46,114 nucleotides of DNA from Comamonadaceae bacterium (GTDB taxonomy: Bacteria > Pseudomonadota > Gammaproteobacteria > Burkholderiales > Burkholderiaceae_C), in contig JAIXRH010000097.1 in assembly GCA_027485285.1 (NCBI GenBank), forward strand, positions 1-46,114, written 5' to 3'. Every line of letters starts with the position of its first letter. The stretch's first letter is position 1. The notes below the pieces were generated by a model that ran no database searches, had not been told where the DNA came from, and saw only the letters and a program-made list of their open reading frames with translations. Shown here piece after piece: positions 8,864 to 15,925 of this stretch. The translations under genes were made by a program, and so were the position numbers.

Positions 8864-9663
8864 GCGGCTGGCTCAGAAGTTCGGAGCGCCCACCACGCTT
8901 GCACGCGCCACAGCAGGCTAGTCACGGCCAGGACGCCCAGCCCCCACTGCCAAACCAAGGCCAACGGCATGCCTTCGTCAAACGTGAAGGCCGCCCATGC
9001 GCCCACACCCTCGACCCACACAGGCAGCCATGGAAAAGCAAAGTCGTTTCTGCGCGGCCAAGGGAAAGGCAAGCGCCAAGCCACCCAGCCCACCATCAGC
9101 CCCAGCCCGCCGCCCACCAGCACATCGGCAGGCCAATGCGCACCCACGGCGATGCGCGATGCCGCGATGCCCAAGGCAATGGCCCATGCCAGCCAGGCCA
9201 TCCAACGCGGGTAGCCATGCGCGCGAATCAAGCAGACCCACAGCGTGCCCATGCACAGGGCGGCGAGGGCGTGGCCCGAAGGCATGGAGTGGTGGTTGAT
9301 GACTGGGTTGCCAATGAAATGAATCAGGTCCACGTCCAACACTGCCCCCGGTCTTGGCAGGCTCAGCCAAGGCTTGAGTGTGTGCGTCACGATGCCCCCC
9401 AGCACGAAGCCGGTGAGCACAACGCGGGCCCCGAGGTCGCCTCGACCCATGATGCTGACCAAGATGAGCACCGCCCAGCCCAAGCCAGACACGGTGAGGC
9501 AAGACCAAAACGTGTCGGACAAGCGCTGTGCTGCGTGGTTGAGCCCCAGCATCAGGTTTGGATGCCCATCTGAGAAATGGGTCAAGAGGCCCGCCCCAAT
9601 CAGCAAAGCAGCCAGCGCGAACCAAACACGTGCGTCAGGCGGCGGCGAAAAAGTGGGGCGCAT
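8860..9663 (-). CDS. PAP2-family membrane phosphatase (second copy in the cluster)
   Basis: This 267-aa membrane protein has canonical PAP2 motifs: KPWLSLPRP at residues 97-105, MPSGH at 127-131 and SRIAVGAHWPAD at 169-180. Unlike the PAP2 protein at 3078-3764 it keeps the classical Pro-Ser-Gly-His. Several hydrophobic helices surround the motifs and a further C-terminal pair follows. It is the second gene after ugd (26-bp gap) and overlaps the UPF0104 gene by 4 bp. Plausible roles are undecaprenyl pyrophosphate recycling or lipid A dephosphorylation. The sequence does not distinguish these. Confidence 0.82.
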   Translation of the reverse strand: MRPTFSPPPDARVWFALAALLIGAGLLTHFSDGHPNLMLGLNHAAQRLSDTFWSCLTVSGLGWAVLILVSIMGRGDLGARVVLTGFVLGGIVTHTLKPWLSLPRPGAVLDVDLIHFIGNPVINHHSMPSGHALAALCMGTLWVCLIRAHGYPRWMAWLAWAIALGIAASRIAVGAHWPADVLVGGGLGLMVGWVAWRLPFPWPRRNDFAFPWLPVWVEGVGAWAAFTFDEGMPLALVWQWGLGVLAVTSLLWRVQAWWALRTSEPAA

Positions 9664-9689
9664 GCGGGCGTTGAGGCGGCTGCGCTGAA

Positions 9690-10856
9690 TCAGTCGCTGC
9701 CAAACAAATCGCGGGTGTAGACCTTGGCTGCCACATCACTCAAATCAGGTGTTTGACGGTTGGCCACGATCACATCGCATTGCGACTTGAACGATGCCAG
9801 GTCGTGCGTGACCTCAGATTTGAAAAACTCTTGCTCTGCCAACAGAGGCTCATACACGATGACGCGCACACCCTTGGCTTTGAGACGCTTCATCACACCT
9901 TGGATGCTGCTGGCGCGGAAGTTGTCGCTGCCCGCTTTCATGATGAGGCGGAAGATACCCACGGTGTTGGGCTTGCGTCGCAATATGTCGTCGGCAATGA
10001 AGTCTTTGCGTGTGCTGTTGGCGCTCACGATGGCGCCAATCAACGTTTGCGGCACATTGTTGTAGTTGGCCAGCAACTGCTTGGTGTCTTTGGGCAGGCA
10101 ATAACCGCCGTAGCCAAAGCTGGGGTTGTTGTAATGGCTGCCAATGCGGGGGTCGAGGCACACGCCGTCAATGATTTGGCGGGTGTCTAGGTTGTGCGAA
10201 GCGGCGTAGCTGTCGAGCTCGTTGAAATACGCCACGCGCAAGGCAAGGTAGGTGTTGGCAAACAACTTGATGGCTTCCGCCTCGGTGCTGCCTGTAAAAA
10301 GCACTTCCACATCGGGCTTGAGCGAAGCTTCTTGTAACAAACCCGCAAACACTTGGGCACGTTCAGACACTTCACCCACCACGATTCGGCTGGGGTAGAG
10401 GTTGTCGTGCAAGGCTTTGCCTTCGCGCAAAAACTCGGGGCTGAAGAAAACTTGGTCTGTGCCCAAGTCGGCGCGAATTTTTTCAGTGAAGCCCACGGGA
10501 ATGGTGGACTTGATGACCATCACGGCCTTGGGGGCCATGCGCTTGACATCGGCAATCACCGACTCGACCGAGCGGGTGTTGAAGTAATTGGTTTGCGGGT
10601 CGTAATCGGTGGGCGTGGCGATGATCACGTAGTCAGCGCCTGAGTAGGCGTCGAGCGGATCAAGCGTGGCACGCAAATTCAGTGTTTTTTCAGCCAGGTA
10701 GGCTTCAATGTCGCGGTCATCGATGGGGGAGTGGCGCGCATTGATGGCTTTGACGCGCTCATCGACGATGTCGAGAGCCACCACTTCGTGGCGTTGTGCA
10801 AGTAAAACTGCGTTAGAAAGACCGACGTAACCCGTGCCTGCAATGGCGATTTTCAT
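9690..10856 (-). CDS. ugd: UDP-glucose 6-dehydrogenase
   Basis: This 388-aa protein oxidises UDP-glucose to UDP-glucuronate with two NAD+. It begins with the dinucleotide-binding [14 protein letters not shown], contains [11 protein letters not shown] and [14 protein letters not shown], and has the catalytic-cysteine motif [14 protein letters not shown] with Cys253. The length equals the E. coli Ugd subgroup (about 388 residues), shorter than the 430-450-residue class. It is the first gene of the cluster running to 2038 and supplies UDP-GlcA for the terminal epimerase. An imperfect palindrome at 10874-10892 lies 17 bp upstream of its start codon and could regulate the cluster. No strong Shine-Dalgarno sequence is visible. 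Confidence 0.95.
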   Translation of the reverse strand: MKIAIAGTGYVGLSNAVLLAQRHEVVALDIVDERVKAINARHSPIDDRDIEAYLAEKTLNLRATLDPLDAYSGADYVIIATPTDYDPQTNYFNTRSVESVIADVKRMAPKAVMVIKSTIPVGFTEKIRADLGTDQVFFSPEFLREGKALHDNLYPSRIVVGEVSERAQVFAGLLQEASLKPDVEVLFTGSTEAEAIKLFANTYLALRVAYFNELDSYAASHNLDTRQIIDGVCLDPRIGSHYNNPSFGYGGYCLPKDTKQLLANYNNVPQTLIGAIVSANSTRKDFIADDILRRKPNTVGIFRLIMKAGSDNFRASSIQGVMKRLKAKGVRVIVYEPLLAEQEFFKSEVTHDLASFKSQCDVIVANRQTPDLSDVAAKVYTRDLFGSD

Positions 10857-10873
10857 AAGTTATCACGCAATTA

Positions 10874-10892
10874 TTAGGATCGTTGATTCTAA
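10874..10892 (-). promoter_or_regulatory. Imperfect palindrome upstream of ugd, possible operator/promoter
   Basis: On the plus strand the site reads TTAGGATC-GTT-GATTCTAA, two 8-bp arms with one mismatch. On the gene strand it contains TAGAAT, a reasonable -10 hexamer, but the region 15-18 bp upstream offers only weak -35 matches (TTGTCT at 15 bp). It lies between the cbiX stop (10905) and the ugd start. It may be a regulator site or simply an AT-rich chance palindrome. Confidence 0.3.
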
Positions 10893-10904
10893 CATTTGCC
10901 CCCG

Positions 10905-11273
10905 TCAGACAAGGCGCTCATCCAGGGCGATCTCGGCGAGTAAATCCAAGAGCTGGCTCTGTTCGCCCACCGCTGGCTGGCAAGTGATGTCCACTGAGGG
11001 ATGGTCAATTTTCAAGGCGCTGATCAACTCAGGCAGGTCTTCACGCGCATGGCGGCCGACGCCCAAAAACATGGGGACCACACACAAGCTGGTAGCGCCT
11101 TCTGCCACCAAAGCGCTGGCGACATGCGGCAAGTCTGGCTCGGTTAACTCTAAGTAGGCACATCGCACCACTGTTTGGGGGGAGCGCCGAACGATGCGTT
11201 CGGCGACAGATTGAATGGGCTTGTGCCACAAGGGGTCACGCGAGCCGTGGGCAAACAAAATGATGGCGTGCAT
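10905..11273 (-). CDS. Short CbiX/SirB-type sirohydrochlorin chelatase-like protein
   Basis: This 122-aa protein matches the single-domain CbiX/SirB chelatase family. ILFAHGSRDPLW at residues 5-16 holds the metal-binding His9, and VVPMFLGVGRHAREDLP at 65-81 holds the second conserved histidine. Family members insert Co2+ or Fe2+ into sirohydrochlorin for cobalamin or siroheme synthesis. The start at 11273 is supported by AAGG six bases upstream, although the frame is open further to 11588 inside lptG. It begins 7 bp after the lptG stop and is probably in the same transcript. A link to LPS export is not obvious; it may simply ride in the operon. Confidence 0.8.
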   Translation of the reverse strand: MHAIILFAHGSRDPLWHKPIQSVAERIVRRSPQTVVRCAYLELTEPDLPHVASALVAEGATSLCVVPMFLGVGRHAREDLPELISALKIDHPSVDITCQPAVGEQSQLLDLLAEIALDERLV

Positions 11274-11280
11274 AAAAACC

Positions 11281-12381
11281 TTATTGACGAATAACCAGCC
11301 AGCCGAAAGCGGCCAGTGAGGCGAGGGTGTAGAGCAAGCCTGGGGCTGCGGCAGCAAACCACGGCAGCCAGTTGTTGATGTTGCCCAAATAGCTGAAAAC
11401 GTTGTTGAGCAGGAAAAAGCTGATGCCCGCCAACACACCGCCGAACACATGGCTGGCAATGTTGCCGCTGCGCGAATGCAAGTAGGCAAAGGGCAGGGCG
11501 AGCACCACCATGACCAAGCAGCTGAGCGGGTAAAACACTTTTTTCCAAAATTCAATTTCAAAACGCTGCGTGGCTTGCCCGTTGGCACTCAAGTGCTTGA
11601 TGTATTGGAACAAGTCCACCGTCCCCATTCGCCCGGGCTTGAGAATGGCAACGGCGATCATTTCGCTCGTGATCTCGCTGGGCCAGCGAAGCGTGTCTTG
11701 CTGCGTGATTTTCAGTCGCTGCGAACTGTCATTGCCTTGCAGCGCCTGCCGTTCAGCTTGACGCAAAACCCACGCACCGTCTTCAATCTGAGCCCCTGAG
11801 GCTTTGCTCAAGGCAACCCATTCGCCAGCAGCGTTGAATTCAAAAATCCGAATGTCTTGTGGTGAACCATCGGCGGACAGGCGGTTGATGTTGAGAAATA
11901 CTTTTTGCTCCGGTTGGCTTTCACGCAGCCAAGCGCCCGTGTTGCCCACCTTGATTTGTGTGCCCAAGTATTTGGACTTGAGCAGTTGTGCATAGCGATC
12001 GCTCATGGGGGCCAGGTAGTCGCCCACGGCAAATGTGATGAGCACAAAAGTCAGGCCCAAGCCCAGCAGGTTGCGAAGCGCCATCAGCGGCGTCAGTCCA
12101 CTGGTGCGCAAAATGGTGAATTCTGAGCTTTTGGCCAAACGCGACATCACAAAAATTGTGCCGATCAAGACCGTGATGGGGAGCAGTTCATACAAGTGGC
12201 TGGGAACAGACAGCAGCACAAAGCCAAAGACATGCCTGAGTTGGTAGAGGTTGTTGTTGCCGCCGGCATTGGGCAACTCATCAATGAAGTCAAAGAAAAA
12301 GAAGAGCGCTAAAAAACACAGCGTGACAAAGGTCACGGCGACCCAAATTTCGTAGTGAATGAGTTTGCGAAGGGTTTTCAT
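11281..12381 (-). CDS. lptG: LPS export ABC transporter permease LptG
   Basis: This 366-aa protein is one of the two YjgP/YjgQ-family permeases that, with LptB2, extract LPS from the inner membrane and feed it to the LptC-LptA bridge. It starts MKTLRKLIHYEIW with TM1 around residues 12-34, further helices around 55-80 and 99-122, a periplasmic jellyroll of about 140 residues, and three C-terminal helices from about residue 275 on. LSRLAKSSEFTILRTSGLT-like coupling-helix sequence (SRLAKSSEFTILRTSG) is typical of LptG. It follows lptF after 13 bp on the same strand, the usual lptF-lptG order. Confidence 0.93.
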   Translation of the reverse strand: MKTLRKLIHYEIWVAVTFVTLCFLALFFFFDFIDELPNAGGNNNLYQLRHVFGFVLLSVPSHLYELLPITVLIGTIFVMSRLAKSSEFTILRTSGLTPLMALRNLLGLGLTFVLITFAVGDYLAPMSDRYAQLLKSKYLGTQIKVGNTGAWLRESQPEQKVFLNINRLSADGSPQDIRIFEFNAAGEWVALSKASGAQIEDGAWVLRQAERQALQGNDSSQRLKITQQDTLRWPSEITSEMIAVAILKPGRMGTVDLFQYIKHLSANGQATQRFEIEFWKKVFYPLSCLVMVVLALPFAYLHSRSGNIASHVFGGVLAGISFFLLNNVFSYLGNINNWLPWFAAAAPGLLYTLASLAAFGWLVIRQ

Positions 12382-12394
12382 AAGTCGAGGGGCC

Positions 12395-13483
12395 CTACGC
12401 GCCAGAACGCCCTAAGAGTTGACGCCAATTCCAGTTGTAATGACGCGCCGTGAGCCATGTGTAAGCCAAGACGAAAACCCCGCCGTGCAGGGCAATGAAA
12501 AAGGGCAGCAACTGAGCCTTGCCCGATCCCACCCAACTTTGACCCAAGTTGATCAGGTTGAAATAGACCACAAAAATCAGCAGGGCCTGAGCCAAATTGC
12601 CACCGCGTCCCACGCGTGGGTTGGCGCTGGTGATGGCCAAGGCAATGATGATGACGTTGAATGCTGAAAACGCCACACCCAAGCGCCATCCCAACTCACC
12701 GAGGTTGCCGGGGGTTGGGTTTTGCATCAGTTCAAGGCTAGAGATGGTTTTGAGTGGCGACTTGTCTTCTAACTTGGCGGATGGGTTGAGCTGCGTGGTG
12801 TAGCTTTTGAACTGGGTGACTTTCAATTCGGGCTTGCCAATGGTTTGTTCAACGCGTTGGCCGTTTTCTAGGACTAAATACTGTTCATCCTCCAGAATTT
12901 CAATGTGACCCGCTTTGGCCGATGTCATGGCTTGTTTGTTGTGGTCCGTCGATGAAATAAAAACGTTTTTGCCTTCTTTGTTGTCAAGGCTGTCTTTGTC
13001 AATGAAAAACACCCGCAAGCCACTGGCCGATTCTTGGAATTGACCAGGCGCCACGCGCTCCAAGTCGCCGCGTCGCTCGTAGCGGTTTTTGAGCTCTCCA
13101 ATCTGTTGGTGAGACCAAGGCCAGATCAACAACATCAGCACAAACACGCTCAGCAACATGGGCCAAGCAAAATTGAGCATGGGGGTGGCCAAAGTGCGAA
13201 GCCCTTTGCCACTGACAAGCCAAATCACCATTTCGCTCTCTAGGTACATCCTCGACAAGGTGCCGACGGCCGCAATGAACAAACTCATGGTCAACAAAAT
13301 CGGCAGTTGCCCCAGCATGGTGAAGCCAAGAATTAAGCTGACTTCGGCGGGGTTGACGCTGCCGATCGATGCTTGGCCCAGCGTACGGATCAGCATCATG
13401 GTCATCACAATGGTGACCAGCACGACCAGCGTGGCACCAAAACTGCGGGCCAGCTCTTTGCGAATGGAGGAATGGAATAACAT
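12395..13483 (-). CDS. lptF: LPS export ABC transporter permease LptF
   Basis: This 362-aa permease is the LptG partner in the LptB2FG complex. It has the N-terminal MLFHSSIRKELARSF, TM helices near residues 18-36, 55-75 and 100-122, the coupling-helix sequence MYLESEMVIWLVSGKG, a periplasmic domain, and three C-terminal helices from about residue 268. It is divergent from pepA with only 24 bp between start codons, an arrangement also found in E. coli. Promoters for both genes therefore probably lie inside the opposite coding region. No clear Shine-Dalgarno sequence is seen upstream. Confidence 0.93.
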   Translation of the reverse strand: MLFHSSIRKELARSFGATLVVLVTIVMTMMLIRTLGQASIGSVNPAEVSLILGFTMLGQLPILLTMSLFIAAVGTLSRMYLESEMVIWLVSGKGLRTLATPMLNFAWPMLLSVFVLMLLIWPWSHQQIGELKNRYERRGDLERVAPGQFQESASGLRVFFIDKDSLDNKEGKNVFISSTDHNKQAMTSAKAGHIEILEDEQYLVLENGQRVEQTIGKPELKVTQFKSYTTQLNPSAKLEDKSPLKTISSLELMQNPTPGNLGELGWRLGVAFSAFNVIIIALAITSANPRVGRGGNLAQALLIFVVYFNLINLGQSWVGSGKAQLLPFFIALHGGVFVLAYTWLTARHYNWNWRQLLGRSGA

Positions 13484-13507
13484 CAGCGACAGAGGAAAAC
13501 CGCAATT

Positions 13508-14959
13508 ATGAACTTCGAGCTCAAGACCCTAGATTTACACGCTGCAGCCACGCATAAAACCGATGCGCTGATTATCTTGGTATCTGCCAAGGACAAGCCC
13601 GTCAAAAGCGTTTTGGCACAACTTATTTCAGATGCCCGCAAAAGCGGCGATTTGGACGAGTCGCCCGCCAAGTTGTTGAGCGTGTGGCACCCGCAAGGCG
13701 TGAGCGCCCCTCGTGTGTTGTTGGTCTCGAGTGGCGATGGCAGCGCCCGCGTGGTGCGCCAAGCCGTCACCGCCGCTGTGGCCTTGCTCAAGGCGACGAA
13801 GCCGACGCACATCACGGTGTGTTTGGCTGATGCCAGCGAACACCGCTTGCAAGCTGCCGCCCAAGCCGTGTCTGACACCAGCTATGTGTACACCGCCACC
13901 AAGCCCTCGGCGAAAGCGTCTGAGTTGAAACGCGTGGTGTTGGCTTTGCCAACAGCTGAGAAGACCAAAGCCGCTCAACACGAATTTGCCCTTGCTCGCG
14001 CCCAAGTGGCTGGCGTGGCTTTGGCCAAAGAGTGGGGTAATCGCCCTGCCAACCACGCAACGCCCTCGCATTTGGCCCAAGTGGCCAAGGGATTGGGTAA
14101 GAAGGCAGGCATCCATTGCCAAGTCTTGGGGCCCAAAGAGATTGAAAAACTAGGGATGGGCTCATTCGCCGCTGTGGCGCGTGGCTCCGTGGAGCCATTG
14201 CGCTTCATCGTGTTGCACTACACCGGCGCGGCCAAAACAGTGGCCCCTACCGTATTGGTGGGCAAGGGCATCACCTTTGACACGGGCGGTATTTCTCTCA
14301 AGCCAGGCCCGGCGATGGATGAAATGAAGTTTGACATGTGCGGCGCCGCCAGCGTGCTGGGCACCTTTGAGGCGTTGGCGCAGTTGAAACCCGCCATCAA
14401 CGTGGTGGGCCTGATTCCCACCTGCGAAAACATGCCAGACGCATCGGCCTTGAAGCCCGGTGACGTGATCACCAGCATGAGTGGCCAAACCATTGAGGTG
14501 CTCAACACCGACGCAGAAGGCCGCCTCATTTTATGTGACGCCTTGACTTACGCCACGCGCTTCAAGCCCCGTGCGGTGATTGACATTGCCACGCTGACGG
14601 GCGCTTGCGTGATTTCTCTGGGCCATGTGCGCAGTGGCTTGTTCTCGACTTCAGACGACTTGGCCCAAGATTTGTTTGCCGCTGGCGAAGCCGCGTTGGA
14701 TCCTTGCTGGCGCTTGCCTTTGGACGACGAGTACGCCGAAGGCCTCAAGTCCAACTTTGCTGACGTAGCCAACGTGGCGGGGCGCGATGGCGGTGCCATC
14801 ACGGCTGCTAAGTTCTTGCAACGGTTTGCCAAAGACTACCCATGGGCGCATTTGGACATTGCGGGCGCGGCTTGGAAGAGCGGCGCTGCCAAAGGTGCGA
14901 CTGGACGTCCTGTGGGCTTGCTGTTGCACTATTTGTTGGGCACTGTCAAAGCGAAATGA
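13508..14959 (+). CDS. pepA: Leucyl aminopeptidase (M17, cytosol aminopeptidase)
   Basis: This 483-aa dinuclear-metal enzyme removes N-terminal amino acids from peptides and in E. coli also acts as a DNA-binding cofactor for Xer recombination. The C-terminal catalytic domain shows VGKGITFDTGGISLKP, the metal ligands, and the family signature NTDAEGRL at residues 333-340. The N-terminal macro-like domain is less conserved. A GAGGA lies about ten bases before the ATG. Its stop codon overlaps the holC start (ATGA), so the two are coupled as pepA-holC, a common proteobacterial arrangement. Confidence 0.95.
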   Translation: MNFELKTLDLHAAATHKTDALIILVSAKDKPVKSVLAQLISDARKSGDLDESPAKLLSVWHPQGVSAPRVLLVSSGDGSARVVRQAVTAAVALLKATKPTHITVCLADASEHRLQAAAQAVSDTSYVYTATKPSAKASELKRVVLALPTAEKTKAAQHEFALARAQVAGVALAKEWGNRPANHATPSHLAQVAKGLGKKAGIHCQVLGPKEIEKLGMGSFAAVARGSVEPLRFIVLHYTGAAKTVAPTVLVGKGITFDTGGISLKPGPAMDEMKFDMCGAASVLGTFEALAQLKPAINVVGLIPTCENMPDASALKPGDVITSMSGQTIEVLNTDAEGRLILCDALTYATRFKPRAVIDIATLTGACVISLGHVRSGLFSTSDDLAQDLFAAGEAALDPCWRLPLDDEYAEGLKSNFADVANVAGRDGGAITAAKFLQRFAKDYPWAHLDIAGAAWKSGAAKGATGRPVGLLLHYLLGTVKAK

Positions 14960-15384
14960 CCGAAATCGCTTTTCACTTCAACGCACCTGACAAATTGGCC
15001 TATGCCTGCCGCTTGCTGCGCAAGGCCGTGTCCAGTGGCGCGCGTGTGGTGGTGACGGGCGCTCCCGCCTCCTTGCAAGCGCTGGACACGCTGCTTTGGA
15101 CGTTTTCACCCCATGAGTTCGTGGCGCATTGCCGTGCGGGCAGCCCGGCCGAGCAGCTGATGGCTTCGCCTGTGGTGTTGGCGGCTCAAATTGAAGGTGG
15201 CCCAGAACTGCCGCATTACCAAGTGCTGTTGAATTTGGGTGATGAGGTTGTGCTGGGTTACGAGCGATTTAAGCGCACCATTGAAGTGGTCACGCTGGGT
15301 GACGAGGATCGCCAGTTGGCCCGTCAGCGCTGGAAGCACTACGCCGATCGTGGCTATGCCATCACGCGACATGATCTCAAGTGA
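14956..15384 (+). CDS. holC: DNA polymerase III chi subunit
   Basis: This 142-aa protein starts MTEIAFHFNAPDKLAYACRL and contains LDTLLWTFSPHEFVAHC and the PVVLA segment, typical of HolC. Chi, with psi, links the clamp loader to single-stranded DNA-binding protein at the replication fork. The start is fixed by the ATGA overlap with the pepA stop, although the frame extends upstream inside pepA. It has family-typical length (about 140-150 residues). No terminator is evident; a 185-bp AT-rich interval follows. Confidence 0.9.
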   Translation: MTEIAFHFNAPDKLAYACRLLRKAVSSGARVVVTGAPASLQALDTLLWTFSPHEFVAHCRAGSPAEQLMASPVVLAAQIEGGPELPHYQVLLNLGDEVVLGYERFKRTIEVVTLGDEDRQLARQRWKHYADRGYAITRHDLK

Positions 15385-15569
15385 AAGGACTTGTCTGCCT
15401 GGGTGCGAGCTTTGACGGAATGTTTTTTCGCCTTTTTTCAAAAATTAAATCTATATAAATCAAGTACTTAGCTGGTTATTTCTGATTTGATCTATTTTTA
15501 TTTCTAATTTGTGTCCTCCAAATGAAAGTCTGATGCGTTGATTTCTGACTAAGTTCTTTGGAGCCTAAA
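15385..15569. other. AT-rich interval between holC and the 63-aa gene
   Basis: This 185-bp stretch is conspicuously richer in A and T than its surroundings, with a run from about 15420 to 15520. It ends in GGAG (15560-15563), the ribosome-binding site of the next gene. A promoter for that gene must lie here if it has its own transcript, but I could not find a convincing -35/-10 pair. No other feature is seen. Confidence 0.4.
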
Positions 15570-15761
15570 TTGGATAAGTCAGTCGTTCAGATCGAATCAC
15601 CGAATGTTGCCGTGGAGCGCCGTTTCAAAACCGTGTCTACTGAAAACACCGGCATCAAAGCAACCTTTGATCGCATCCGTGCTCAGTTGGCGCAAGAGGC
15701 CGAGCAACGCAGCCGTCCAGCTTCTCGCATGTATTCAGGATTTCGCGCATTCAAAGCTTGA
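15570..15761 (+). CDS. Uncharacterised 63-aa protein with TTG start
   Basis: I do not recognise a family. The TTG at 15570 is chosen because GGAG sits six bases upstream; another TTG at 15558 overlaps that site and is less likely. The 63-residue product begins MDKSVVQIESPNVAVERRF, has a likely amphipathic helix in the middle (FDRIRAQLAQEAEQR) and ends in a basic, Ser/Arg-rich tail (SRPASRMYSGFRAFKA). There is no signal peptide or membrane segment. A perfect intrinsic terminator follows 16 bp after the stop, so this is a self-contained transcription unit or the end of the pepA-holC transcript. The ribosome site and terminator argue that it is a real gene. Confidence 0.7.
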   Translation: MDKSVVQIESPNVAVERRFKTVSTENTGIKATFDRIRAQLAQEAEQRSRPASRMYSGFRAFKA

Positions 15762-15777
15762 GCCAGCTTGATTTTTT

Positions 15778-15803
15778 AAGGGCACCTTTCAGGTGCCCTT
15801 TTT
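15778..15803 (+). terminator. Rho-independent terminator after the 63-aa gene
   Basis: A perfect 10-bp stem, AAGGGCACCT (15778-15787) paired with AGGTGCCCTT (15791-15800), has a TTC loop and is followed by a T-rich tail. It insulates the small gene from mreB. Confidence 0.93.
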
Positions 15804-15846
15804 ATTTGAGCTCTTAATGGTTAGTTTCCTTTTAAATTCAACGATT

Positions 15847-15893
15847 TATACGCCGTGCGGTGTATAGACTGACGCCATTGAATTACAGATAAT
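15847..15893 (+). promoter_or_regulatory. Candidate mreB promoter overlapped by an inverted repeat
   Basis: An imperfect 20-bp palindrome, TATACGCCG-TG-CGGTGTATA (one mismatch), spans 15847-15866. A possible sigma70 promoter follows: TAGACT at 15865-15870 as -35, 17 bp, then GATAAT at 15888-15893 as -10. The palindrome edge overlaps the -35 box, as expected for an operator. Transcription would start near 15900, about 25 bases before the mreB start. Both elements are inferred from pattern only. Confidence 0.35.
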
Positions 15894-15925
15894 TTCGCGC
15901 GAGCACTCCTTCACGCGAGGTTATT

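Noticed and set aside
2038-10856. arn operon for aminoarabinose modification
   Set aside because: The GT2 and GT39 genes resemble ArnC and ArnT, but no ArnA, ArnB, ArnD or ArnE/F homologue is in the cluster, and a 4-epimerase is present instead.
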